Assembly (NCBI RefSeq): GCF_014203095.1
Contig: NZ_JACHIG010000008.1
Location: 62,001 to 126,000, forward strand
Length of the DNA: 64,000 nt
Direction of reading: 5' to 3'
From: Prosthecobacter vanneervenii
GTDB lineage: Bacteria; Verrucomicrobiota; Verrucomicrobiia; Verrucomicrobiales; Verrucomicrobiaceae
A program made the translations under genes and the position numbers. Shown here piece after piece: positions 32,399 through 40,912 of this stretch (positions are counted from its first letter, which is position 1; each line of letters opens with the position of its first letter). Below the pieces are notes generated by a model. The model saw nothing but the letters and a program-made list of their open reading frames with translations, was not told the origin of the DNA and did not search any database.

Positions 32399-35300
32399 CT
32401 ACTGGCTGGAGGTCCGGACCTCCACTTTGCGCAGGATAATCTCGTGCCCCTCGCCACGCGAGAAGATAAAACCGGACCGGCAGCTTTCGGTGACCCTCGG
32501 CTTGGCCTTGCCAGGCAGGGAATCCACCACCGCGATCTTCTTCCGCAGGTCCAGATCCACCTCGGTGCCGGGGGCCACGTCAAATTCGCTCACCCCATGC
32601 TGCAGTAGAATATCCTCAAACGACGCACGCAAGGTCACCAGCTGCTGCGGCACGTCACTTCCGTTGGAGCCTGCGTAGCGTGCCACCAGTGAATCGATCA
32701 GGTCAATTCGCTTGATGATGTCGTTCGCAAACATGACCACTGTTCCCTCGTCCGTGGGCAGGCCCCTGCGCATGACCTCGTGTTTCTCCTCCAGCTCCAC
32801 GAGCTGTCCGCGCAGCCGCTTTTCGATCTCCTGCCACTTCTTCAGCTGGGCTTCGGCCTGGGCAAATTCCCGCTTCATGCCCTCCAACCGCTGCAGTTCG
32901 GCCTTCGTTTCCTCGATCTGGCTGACAGAACGCTGCTGAGTGGCCCCTAGATCGGCGATCCGCTTTTCCATCTCGGCGATCTGCTTCTTCTGCTCCAATT
33001 GGTAATTTTGCAGGGCCGCCGCCTGTTTCTGAATGTCGGCGCTAAATGCCTTGAACTCCGCATCCGCGCCTTCCCGGTCCTTGCGCGCCTGTTCGGCTCG
33101 TGCCATTTCCCGGTTCAGAGACTCCTGGGCCGCATTCAGCTTCACCTGCAGCGCCAGCTCTTCCTCGGAGGTTTTGCGCAGGGACTTGTTGATCTCCGTC
33201 TGGCGGGATTCCAGCCCCATGACCACCTGGCCCAGATCGAGAATCCGACCACCGACGTTAATGTAATCTCCCAGCTCGGTCTTTCGTGTTTCGATCCTTG
33301 TATGCAGTTCCTTGAGGGACACGTCTGCCTCCTCTAATGCCTGCTTCTGGGTTTCCACAACCTTGGCCAGCCTCTCTTCTTCAGTCTTGAGATTCTGCAC
33401 GCGGTCAAGCCGCTGCCGCAGTTCGCCTTCGATGGCGGCTGCGTCTTTTCTCGCGTTTTCTGCCTTCGCCTTCGCTTCCTTGACCTCTTTTTCCAGCTCT
33501 CCCAGCTGAGCTTCGGCGGCACGGGACTGCTCCTGCGCCGCTTTCAGGCGTGCGCTTTCCTTGTCCACATCCGCCTGCGCCTTCATCACACGTTCCTCGC
33601 GCAGCTTGTGCGCCTCCTCCAGCTGGGCCACCTGCTGCTGCAGCTCGCTCAGCTTCTTGTTCTGCGTGTCGGTGGTCACATTCAGTCTGGTGACAAACTG
33701 CGAGGCCTCCTCACGCTCTTTCGTCACACTGACCAGCATGGCCTGGATGCCTGCCAGCTCAGTGTTCAGCGCCGGGATCTGTTTGCGCAGGTTCTTTTCC
33801 TCAGTGCGTGCAGCCTCAGCGGCAGCCTCAGCCTCGGCTCGCTTTTGTTCCGCTGCCAGCTGCGCAGCCGTGGCCTTCTCCACACGCTTCTCAGCTTCGG
33901 CAGCTTTGACCTCGCTCGCCTTGACGTTCTTGGTTATTTCGGCCAGCTGCGCATTCTCCGCCTTCAGGGCTGCCTCGAGCGCGGCGCTTTCCTGCTTCAG
34001 CCGTTCCTGATTGCGCGCGAGTTCCGCCAGCGTCTTCTCCTCGGCAGCACGCTGCGTTTCGGTGTCTCGCAGGGATTTGGTCGCTGTAGCGATGCGGGCA
34101 TCCAGATCCGCCAGTTCAGCCAGCCGCTTCTCAGCTGCGGCAATGCGCTCCTGCACTCCCTTGAGCCTCGTCTCGGCAGCGTTTGCTTCGGCCAGCTTCG
34201 TCTTGGTCTCTGCTTCCAGGTTGGCACGCTTGTCACCGAGAATCTTGTCCAGGTTGGCTGACTCGATCCGCAGCGCATCCAGGGCGGTGTCCGTCTCCTT
34301 GCGTCGTGCCACGGACTCCTGCAGCGCTGCTGCTGCCGCATCACGGTCTTTGATGAGTCCAGCCAGCTCGGCTTTGAGATTGTCCGCCTCCGCCCTTGTC
34401 TGCGTCACGCTGCCGCGCAGGTCGGGCAGCACGGCTTCGAGATCCGTCCTCTCCTTCGTCAGACGCTGCGTTTCTGCCAGCAGCTTGTCACGCTCCTGCG
34501 TGGCGGTGGTGATCACAGCGGCGAGCTCCGCATGTTGTTTGTTGGCTGCAGCCAGCTCCTTCACCCGCTCATCCAGCCCGCTGGTCTGCTGCTTCAGCTC
34601 GGCCACACGTGCCTCAGCTGCCGTCACCTCCTTGCTTCGTTCAGAAAGGCGGTCCTGCAGATTCTGATGGTCCGACTCCGCAGCGGCAAGCTTCTGCTGC
34701 GTGCTGGCATGCGTGGCCGTCAGCGTGGCGATCACAGCCTCCAGCCCGCTGATTTTTTCCGCGAGCGTGATTTGCTGCTGCGAGCTCTTCTCTGCAGCAG
34801 CGGCTGCGGCGGCCGCTTCTTTTTTACGCTCGGCCGCAGCTGCCGTGGACTGCTCCAGATCCGCCTTGGCCAGCGCCAGCTGCTCAGCCACCTTCTTGTG
34901 CTCAGCCTGCAGAACTTTAAATTGCTGATCAGCCGTGGAGGCCAGTTCTTCCAAGTTCTTGCTGCGCTGTTCGGCGGCGGCGGCCTTCGTCTCGCGTTCC
35001 TGCAATTCGCTTTCGGCTGCTTTCACCTGCTCGCGCAGCTTGCCCAGCGCCTGCGAAAGCTCAGTCTGCTGCTCTTCGATCTGGCGCACTTCTTTCTCCA
35101 GAACTTCGCGGCGCTGCGTCAGGGTCTGCGTCAGCAGGGTCTGCGCACGGCCATGCTCGGTGGCGGCGAGCAGTTCGCGCGTGCGCTCATCCCTGTCTTT
35201 CACCAAAGCGGCCACCGCAGCCACCACCTCAGCCTTGTGGGACTCCACCGCCTTCAGGGCATCTGCAGCGTCCTTCAGTTTCGAATCGGTCGAGGCCAGA

Positions 35301-37624
35301 TCATCCAGCTTGTTGGTGAGATCCGCCGCTTTGTCCTCCAGCGCCTTCACCTGTGCCTGCAGGTCTGCCAGCTGGGTTCCACGGGCGCTGATCTGTGCTT
35401 CCAGATCCGCACGGCGCTTCTCGGCCTCCAGTCGCTCTTCTTCATCCAGTTTACGCGTATCTCGGGCTTGGCGGTCCAGATCGGCCAGCCTGCTCTGCGC
35501 TTCCTTCTCCTGCGCGGCATAGGCGGCCTCCGCGTCTGCTTTTTGAGTATTCAGCCCCGCCAGCTTCTGTTCGGCAGCCAGGTGCTGCTGCTCCAGCTCT
35601 GCAAGCTGCGCACGGAGGGAGTTCATCCGCTGCTCGGCGGCGCTGGCGTCCGTCTCATGAGTCTGCTGCCTGCCCATCAGCGCCCCGATGGCGGCATCCA
35701 ACATCCCTCGCTGGTTCTCCATCTGGCCCAGCGTCTGCGTCAGTGCGTTCAGCCGCTCCTCGTTGCCCTTCAGTTCAGAAATGCGTTTTGCGATGCCCGT
35801 TTCCTCGCCGCCCAGTTGAGCGATTTGCGTCTGGGCGGCCTGCACCTGCTGCTGCGCCTTGGCTAGGGCGGCGTTCACAGCCTCCACTTCGCTCTGCTTG
35901 GCCTCGCGTTGGGAGTCCAGTTGCTCCAGCGCAGCCCGGCGCTCATCCAGCTTCAGGTCCAGTTCCTGCAGTTCACTGCTGCGTTTGCTGCGCTGCTCAG
36001 CCTCAGACTTCTGCGCATCTGCCTGCAGCCCGGCCAGGCGTTTCACCTCAGCCTCGGCGCTCTCGGTCTGCTTTTGCAACCCCGCCAGTTTTTGCGTCAC
36101 GCTAGCCTCGTCTGCCGCGAGCTTGGCCACCGCGCTTTCGCGTGTGGCGGCCTCAGCCGCGGCTTTCTGCAGCGCGTCATTCTTCGCAGCCAGCTCTCCC
36201 TGCAGTTTCGTCAGCTCAGATTGCGCCTTGGCCAGATCCGCCCCTCGGGCCATCACCTGGGCCTCCAGAGCCTTGAGCTCATCGCTGCGTTTCGATTTCA
36301 GCTCAGCCTCGGATTTCTGCGCCTCGCCTTGCTGCTGGGTGGTTTCCTTGAGCTTGGCTTCTGCAGCCGTCAGTTGTCCCTGCAGCAGTCCCAGTTTCTC
36401 GTCGGCGGCAGCCACTTCTGCCGCAGATTTGGCGGCGGCGGCTTCCTTGGCCGCCACTTCCTCCTGCATTTTGGCCAGACTGCTCTGCACCTGCTCCAGC
36501 GCAGCACGTTTGGCGGTCAGATCTGCCTCCAGACTTTGCAGTTCCGCACTTCGTTGAATTTTCAGCTCGGCCTCTGATTTCTGCGCCGATGCCAGGAACT
36601 TGTTGATGGACTCGACCTTTTCCTGGGCAGCCTTCTCCTCCGCCAGAAGCTTCGCCACAGAAGCCTCTCGCTCCTTGCGCTGTTTGTCTGCCTCCGAGTG
36701 CAGGTTTTGCAGCCCCTGCTGGGCCATGTTCAAATCTTGCTCCGCCTTGCTGACGAGCGTTCGCGTGGTGTCCAGTTTGCTCTCCAGGTTGCTCAGCTCA
36801 CGACGCTTGGCTTCCAGCTTGCCTGCTTCAGCCTTGGCGTTCTCCATTTCAGCCCGGGCGTTTTGCACCTGGCCGCGCAGCTTCTCCAGCTCCACCTTGT
36901 AGCCTGTAATGTCAGCCTGGGTCTGGCTCAGTTCCTTGCGTCGCACCTCCAGCGTGGCGTCCAGAGACCGGGCTTCATCCTGTTTCTTCTGCTCACCTTC
37001 GCCTTCCGTCTTGCTGGTCTTGGGCTTTTCGGCCTCCTCGCGGATGGCCACCACTGGCTTCGCGGCCGTGGGCGGTGGCGGAACAGCACTTGGCTTGGGG
37101 ATCAACGACGGCGGCGGCGCGCTGCCTCCAGGCGGCCGCAGGGCATCTGCCGGTGCACGTTGCAGCACCGGCTTGGTGACTTCGATTTTACTGGTCTCCG
37201 GTTTGGAGTCGGGCTGGTCATTCTTGTCCCGCGCAGGGATGCTCTCTGTATCTCCCTTCTTTCCATCTTCCCGGCTGGGCTGGCCTTTGGCGGCCACAGC
37301 CTTCGAGCCTCCATCCGCCGCCATTCCCTTTGGCGCACGCTCTCTAAAGCGGCTCTCCAGCTGCCCAAACATGATGCGGTCCCCCCCTTTGACCCGGGCG
37401 CGTTCCACACGCTTGCCATTGACAAAGGTACCATTTGAGGACTTCAAATCGACAATCTCATACCCCCCGTCCGGCTGACGGATAAACTCGGCGTGAAAGG
37501 TGGAGATGAACGTATTGTCGATGACAATATCGTTGCTGGCTTCACGTCCTATGGACAGCCGTTCTTCGAGGATGTCGAAGACGAACTCATTTCCATCATT
37601 AAGGTTGAAGGCCAGATACGGCAT
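32399..37624 (-). CDS. FHA domain - giant coiled coil - GrpE-like fusion protein
   Basis: 1741 residues. An FHA domain at about 20-90 has LSIGREASNDIVID, STFHAEF and VDLKSSNGTFVNGKRV, the pThr-binding signature. A Pro/Ala/Lys-rich linker (about 95-215) follows, then about 1400 residues of SMC-like coiled coil made of Ala, Glu, Lys, Gln and Leu, with repeats starting AQKSEAEL near 345, 433 and 538. The last 120 residues (from about 1620) read like GrpE: FANDIIKRIDLIDSLVARY, ASFEDILLQHGVSEFDVAPG, CRSGFIFSRGEGHEIILRKV. No signal peptide or membrane segment is present, so it is cytoplasmic. It is the first gene of the Hsp70 operon and probably serves as a tethered nucleotide-exchange factor and scaffold. 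Confidence 0.85.
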   Translation of the reverse strand: MPYLAFNLNDGNEFVFDILEERLSIGREASNDIVIDNTFISTFHAEFIRQPDGGYEIVDLKSSNGTFVNGKRVERARVKGGDRIMFGQLESRFRERAPKGMAADGGSKAVAAKGQPSREDGKKGDTESIPARDKNDQPDSKPETSKIEVTKPVLQRAPADALRPPGGSAPPPSLIPKPSAVPPPPTAAKPVVAIREEAEKPKTSKTEGEGEQKKQDEARSLDATLEVRRKELSQTQADITGYKVELEKLRGQVQNARAEMENAKAEAGKLEAKRRELSNLESKLDTTRTLVSKAEQDLNMAQQGLQNLHSEADKQRKEREASVAKLLAEEKAAQEKVESINKFLASAQKSEAELKIQRSAELQSLEADLTAKRAALEQVQSSLAKMQEEVAAKEAAAAKSAAEVAAADEKLGLLQGQLTAAEAKLKETTQQQGEAQKSEAELKSKRSDELKALEAQVMARGADLAKAQSELTKLQGELAAKNDALQKAAAEAATRESAVAKLAADEASVTQKLAGLQKQTESAEAEVKRLAGLQADAQKSEAEQRSKRSSELQELDLKLDERRAALEQLDSQREAKQSEVEAVNAALAKAQQQVQAAQTQIAQLGGEETGIAKRISELKGNEERLNALTQTLGQMENQRGMLDAAIGALMGRQQTHETDASAAEQRMNSLRAQLAELEQQHLAAEQKLAGLNTQKADAEAAYAAQEKEAQSRLADLDRQARDTRKLDEEERLEAEKRRADLEAQISARGTQLADLQAQVKALEDKAADLTNKLDDLASTDSKLKDAADALKAVESHKAEVVAAVAALVKDRDERTRELLAATEHGRAQTLLTQTLTQRREVLEKEVRQIEEQQTELSQALGKLREQVKAAESELQERETKAAAAEQRSKNLEELASTADQQFKVLQAEHKKVAEQLALAKADLEQSTAAAAERKKEAAAAAAAAEKSSQQQITLAEKISGLEAVIATLTATHASTQQKLAAAESDHQNLQDRLSERSKEVTAAEARVAELKQQTSGLDERVKELAAANKQHAELAAVITTATQERDKLLAETQRLTKERTDLEAVLPDLRGSVTQTRAEADNLKAELAGLIKDRDAAAAALQESVARRKETDTALDALRIESANLDKILGDKRANLEAETKTKLAEANAAETRLKGVQERIAAAEKRLAELADLDARIATATKSLRDTETQRAAEEKTLAELARNQERLKQESAALEAALKAENAQLAEITKNVKASEVKAAEAEKRVEKATAAQLAAEQKRAEAEAAAEAARTEEKNLRKQIPALNTELAGIQAMLVSVTKEREEASQFVTRLNVTTDTQNKKLSELQQQVAQLEEAHKLREERVMKAQADVDKESARLKAAQEQSRAAEAQLGELEKEVKEAKAKAENARKDAAAIEGELRQRLDRVQNLKTEEERLAKVVETQKQALEEADVSLKELHTRIETRKTELGDYINVGGRILDLGQVVMGLESRQTEINKSLRKTSEEELALQVKLNAAQESLNREMARAEQARKDREGADAEFKAFSADIQKQAAALQNYQLEQKKQIAEMEKRIADLGATQQRSVSQIEETKAELQRLEGMKREFAQAEAQLKKWQEIEKRLRGQLVELEEKHEVMRRGLPTDEGTVVMFANDIIKRIDLIDSLVARYAGSNGSDVPQQLVTLRASFEDILLQHGVSEFDVAPGTEVDLDLRKKIAVVDSLPGKAKPRVTESCRSGFIFSRGEGHEIILRKVEVRTSSQ

Positions 37625-37789
37625 GCCGGACGCGCAGAAAAGACTGAAGGGTCAAAAGAATAAGGGTGAAAAATCAGTGAAGCAAACTTAATGAAATTCG
37701 TCGATTGGGAGCAAGGGTGAAGAAGCTATTGTTACAAAAACCACTTCAATTGCACAGAAACATTTAAGATTACAAAAATATAAAACGTC

Positions 37790-38593
37790 ATGCAATTGAC
37801 CAAATATTTTGCCTTTCTGCTGCTGGGACTGAGCACTTTGAGCGCCTGCGCAGAGATTCCAGCCACCGGCAGCCGCCTCTCCCCCGCCCAGCTTGACCGT
37901 GTAGGAAAGCGGATCTGGCAAAATGAGTGCGCAGGCACCGTGGCCGGGCTTACCAGCTGGAATTCTGGGGAGGATTTTGCCTCCCTCGGCATCGGCCATT
38001 TCATCTGGTACCCCCAGGGACGCAGTGGCCCCTTTGCCGAAAGCTTCCCCCCCTTGATGGCCTTTCTGGCCTCTCGCAGCATCTCCACTCCGGCCTGGGC
38101 GCAGGGAGCCTGCCCGTGGCCTGACAAAGCCTCTTTTGAGGCAGATAAAAACGGCGAACGCCAGAAGGAGCTGCGCACACTCCTGAGCAGAACCGTCAGG
38201 CAGCAGGTCGAGTTCATCATCACCCGCATGGAGGCCGCCCTGCCCAAGATGCTGACACAAGCACCAGCCAAGGACCGCGCTTGGGTGCAAACAGCCTTCC
38301 AATCCCTGAAAACCACCCCCGAGGGACAGTTTTGCCTCATCGATTATGTGAACTTCAAAGGCGAGGGCACCAGCTCCAAAGAGCGTTACAAAGGGCAGGG
38401 CTGGGGCCTGCTTCAGGTCCTGCAGGCCATGGGCGAGCACTCAGACAGCCGCACACCTTGGAATGCCCAGTTCGCGGAGGCTGCGAAGCGCGTCCTTAGC
38501 CGCCGAGTCGCCAATGCCCCCGCAGAGCGCAACGAAAAGCGCTGGCTGGCAGGCTGGCACAATCGCTGCGACGCCTACCGCCAGTCACTCTAA
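37790..38593 (+). CDS. Conserved lipoprotein of unknown function
   Basis: 267 residues. MQLTKYFAFLLLGLSTLSAC is a lipoprotein signal with an LSAC lipobox, so the mature protein is membrane-anchored in the envelope. The body starts with LDRVGKRIWQNECAGT, GLTSWNSGEDFASLGIGHFIWYP, a motif-rich stretch with Glu and several Trp/Gly that recalls lysozyme-like muramidases, but no active site can be assigned. Later KGEGTSSKERYKGQGWGLLQVL and AGWHNRCDAYRQSL are likely conserved. The upstream 165 bases are AT-rich, unlike the surroundings. It sits between the FHA/GrpE-like operon and an FHA membrane protein but on the opposite strand. Confidence 0.7.
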   Translation: MQLTKYFAFLLLGLSTLSACAEIPATGSRLSPAQLDRVGKRIWQNECAGTVAGLTSWNSGEDFASLGIGHFIWYPQGRSGPFAESFPPLMAFLASRSISTPAWAQGACPWPDKASFEADKNGERQKELRTLLSRTVRQQVEFIITRMEAALPKMLTQAPAKDRAWVQTAFQSLKTTPEGQFCLIDYVNFKGEGTSSKERYKGQGWGLLQVLQAMGEHSDSRTPWNAQFAEAAKRVLSRRVANAPAERNEKRWLAGWHNRCDAYRQSL

Positions 38594-38599
38594 ATCCGC

Positions 38600-39247
38600 C
38601 TATTCGTCAGCTTTGCGCTCGATCTTGATCTTGGGCATCGAGCCAAAGAGCTTGTCCTTCAGGTCAATGATCAGGTTGCCCTCCATCTCCTTGGAGTGGC
38701 GCATCGCCAGTCCCACGGCAAATGCGATCACAAACAGGCCTGCAACGATGATCCCGGTCATGCAGCCGCTCTCGGTCGTGTCAGGATAGCTGCCCGCAGC
38801 CGGCTTGCCGTAAGCACGGCGCACCGGGCTCAATGCACGCCCAGCCGGCGCAGGTCTGGATGCAGCAGGAATTTCGGCGCTGATCACCGGCGCTGGCGGC
38901 GGCAGGGATTTGGCCACGCTTGGCGGAGCCACTGGCTTTTCCTCCAGCACCGAGGGAGCATCCCCAGCATAGAACACCGACTGCACATCCCCGAATCCGA
39001 CGCGGTCGCCGTCCTTGAGCAGTGCCTCCTCGATTTCAGCTCCGTTCACCCGCGTCCCATTGCTGGAGCCCACGTCCTGCACGTAGTACCCGTCTTCGGA
39101 GGACTTGATGACTGCATGCCGCCCCGATGAGGAAGGACAGGTCAGCACGACATCACTATCAGGATGTCTGCCGATGGTGGTGACATCGCTTTCCAGCTTG
39201 TGGACGAGCGTAGTGCCGTCTTCCATGTAAAAAACTACCGAAGCCAT
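38600..39247 (-). CDS. FHA-domain protein with single transmembrane segment
   Basis: 215 residues. The N-terminal FHA domain (about 20-85) has VTTIGRHPDSDVVLTCPSSS, GRHAVIK, VQDVGSSNGTRVNGAEI and GDRVGFGD. A Pro/Ala-rich linker (100-150) leads to a membrane segment (about 162-183, TGIIVAGLFVIAFAVGLAM) and a basic C-terminal tail. FHA domains bind phosphothreonine, so with the FHA facing the cytoplasm it could read Ser/Thr kinase output at the membrane. No kinase is in the window. Its position about 1 kb from the FHA/GrpE-like gene, on the same strand, suggests a functional link but not proven co-transcription. Confidence 0.85.
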   Translation of the reverse strand: MASVVFYMEDGTTLVHKLESDVTTIGRHPDSDVVLTCPSSSGRHAVIKSSEDGYYVQDVGSSNGTRVNGAEIEEALLKDGDRVGFGDVQSVFYAGDAPSVLEEKPVAPPSVAKSLPPPAPVISAEIPAASRPAPAGRALSPVRRAYGKPAAGSYPDTTESGCMTGIIVAGLFVIAFAVGLAMRHSKEMEGNLIIDLKDKLFGSMPKIKIERKADE

Positions 39248-39314
39248 GAATGCGGGGGATTAGGGGGTGAAAGATCGTAAAACCTGTGAAAGGTACTAAC
39301 AGCCGAACAGAATC

Positions 39315-39344
39315 TTGGGATTTTCCTGATGCAACGGCTATATT
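39315..39344 (+). promoter_or_regulatory. Probable sigma-70-type promoter
   Basis: TTGGGA (39315-39320) and TATATT (39339-39344) are separated by 18 bases, placing a start near 39351 and a leader of about 27 bases for the gene at 39378. Confidence 0.45.
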
Positions 39345-39377
39345 AGCGTGTGAGAGTGATTTCTCGCTTTTTGTGCC

Positions 39378-39842
39378 ATGCGCTCCCCTGCCGCCCCATC
39401 CCCCCTGGTTTTCCTCGCACTCTGCACTCTGATGCTGCTGGCACCGGCGGTGTGGCTGCACGCAGGTGAAGCTGAAGACGCCGAAAAAGCCGCCAGCGCA
39501 CTGGCCTACGACCAGGAGAACGAAGGCTACAACATCCGCGCCGAGGTCTGGACTCGCACGCTGGAGCCCAAGCTCGGCAAGGCCACCCGCCTGCAGCTCT
39601 ACAAAGGCAACGAATACTGCTTCTGCATCGCAGCCCCCAAAAACTCCGGTGTTCACATCACTGGCGCAGTTCTCGATCTCGAAGGCAAGCCAGCCGGCGA
39701 AATCCTCCCCGTGCTCGACGGATGGGGCTTCGTCCTTTTCTACAAGCCCAAGAAAACCGGCATGTACATGGTGGCCATCCACCAGACCGAGGAGGGCAAG
39801 CACAAGGTCGTGCCTATCTCCATGGTCACCGGCTACAAGTAG
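39378..39842 (+). CDS. Exported small protein of unknown function
   Basis: 154 residues with an N-terminal signal peptide (hydrophobic LVFLALCTLMLLAPAVWLHA). The mature part (NIRAEVWTRTLEPKLGKATR, KGNEYCFCIAAPKN, LDLEGKPAGEILPVLDGWGF, KKTGMYMVAIHQTEEGKHKV) is beta-rich and resembles a small periplasmic or secreted sandwich domain. It holds a CFC pair. I do not recognise a family. It has its own probable promoter at 39315-39344 and is divergent from the FHA membrane protein gene. Confidence 0.7.
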   Translation: MRSPAAPSPLVFLALCTLMLLAPAVWLHAGEAEDAEKAASALAYDQENEGYNIRAEVWTRTLEPKLGKATRLQLYKGNEYCFCIAAPKNSGVHITGAVLDLEGKPAGEILPVLDGWGFVLFYKPKKTGMYMVAIHQTEEGKHKVVPISMVTGYK

Positions 39843-39862
39843 ACCAGTTCTCAAAAAGATAA

Positions 39863-40870
39863 TCAGCCCAGCTTGAAGCTGCCGTCCTGCAGCTTCGTCA
39901 CGCGGTGCAGCGCCGCTCCATCTGCTGAATAATGCGTGAAGTTCAGCGCCTGCGCAGTGATCTGCAAATGCGTGAATCCATGCACGTCTTGGCCAAACGG
40001 CACCTTGTGTTTGACCTCCATCTTGCGCGTCCTCGCTCCGCCGCCGCCTGAAAGCAGGTGCGTCGTAAAGCGCCCCTCCAGCTCCAGGTGCTGCAGGTCA
40101 TGATCATGCCCGCAAAGATAGGCATGCACCTTGTGCTTTTGAAAGAGCGGATCCCACTGCGCAATCAGCTGCTTCGTGTCGCCATGATCGCCGTTGGAAT
40201 AAAGCGGGTGATGCCCCACCGCGATGGTGAAAGGCGCGCGCGGCTTCGCCAGTTCCGCCTCCAGCCATGCCAGCTGCGCTTTTTCCTCCTCCGCTGTCAT
40301 CGCCCCACGCGCTTTTTTGGTCTTCTTGTCCACCCCTCCGGAAACGGCGGGCAAGTTGCTGTCCAGGCAGAGGAAAGTCACCAGCGGACTTCCCGCCTGC
40401 CCAAGGTCAAAGCGGTACCACTTGCCCGGCATCTTCCAGCGCACCCCCGGCTGCGAAGCATAGGCCAGTTGCACCTTCTCACCGCCCGCGTTGTCATGAT
40501 AGTCGTGGTTACCCAGCACACTCCACATCGGCCCCGGGAAAACACTCTGCGGATACATGTTTTCGATGTCCTTCTGCCAGCGCGGAGAGTCCACCTTGAA
40601 GCCTTCCTTGACCGGCCCATAAAAATTATCACCCAGCAGCAGCAGTCCCTCGGGCTTCAGGCCATTCGCGGTCACAAATTTCTGCATCGCCCCCGCCACC
40701 TTGATCTGGTCCACCCCGCCCGTGCCAAAGTCGCCGATCATCAGCAGGTGCAGCCCTTCCTTGCCCACTTCGGCAGCCGCACGGTCACTACGCAGGTTCA
40801 AAGCCATAGCGGCTGACGAACAGAACAGCGTTTGAATGGCACGGCGGCGGGAAAGGGGAGCAGGATTCAT
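39863..40870 (-). CDS. Tat-exported metallophosphoesterase (acid phosphatase-like)
   Basis: 335 residues. The N-terminus MNPAPLSRRRAIQTLF is a twin-arginine signal, so a folded, metal-loaded enzyme is exported. The calcineurin-type metal site is complete: LMIGDFGTGG, LLLGDNFYGP, SVLGNHDYHDN, AVGHHPLYSNGDHGD and YLCGHDHDLQHLE. The overall length and GDNFY resemble tartrate-resistant acid phosphatases (PAP type 5). It probably releases phosphate in the periplasm or outside. Divergent from apbE, with the start codons 42 bases apart. Confidence 0.88.
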   Translation of the reverse strand: MNPAPLSRRRAIQTLFCSSAAMALNLRSDRAAAEVGKEGLHLLMIGDFGTGGVDQIKVAGAMQKFVTANGLKPEGLLLLGDNFYGPVKEGFKVDSPRWQKDIENMYPQSVFPGPMWSVLGNHDYHDNAGGEKVQLAYASQPGVRWKMPGKWYRFDLGQAGSPLVTFLCLDSNLPAVSGGVDKKTKKARGAMTAEEEKAQLAWLEAELAKPRAPFTIAVGHHPLYSNGDHGDTKQLIAQWDPLFQKHKVHAYLCGHDHDLQHLELEGRFTTHLLSGGGGARTRKMEVKHKVPFGQDVHGFTHLQITAQALNFTHYSADGAALHRVTKLQDGSFKLG

Positions 40871-40912
40871 CGTGCTGGCTCAAACGACACTCCTCTTCAC
40901 TTTCTCTCACTC

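Noticed and set aside
32700-37500. Multiple Ser/Arg/Leu-rich frames on the plus strand opposite the coiled coil
   Set aside because: Heptad-repeat DNA rich in Gln, Glu, Lys and Ala codons leaves stop-free complementary frames; none shows a domain or start context.
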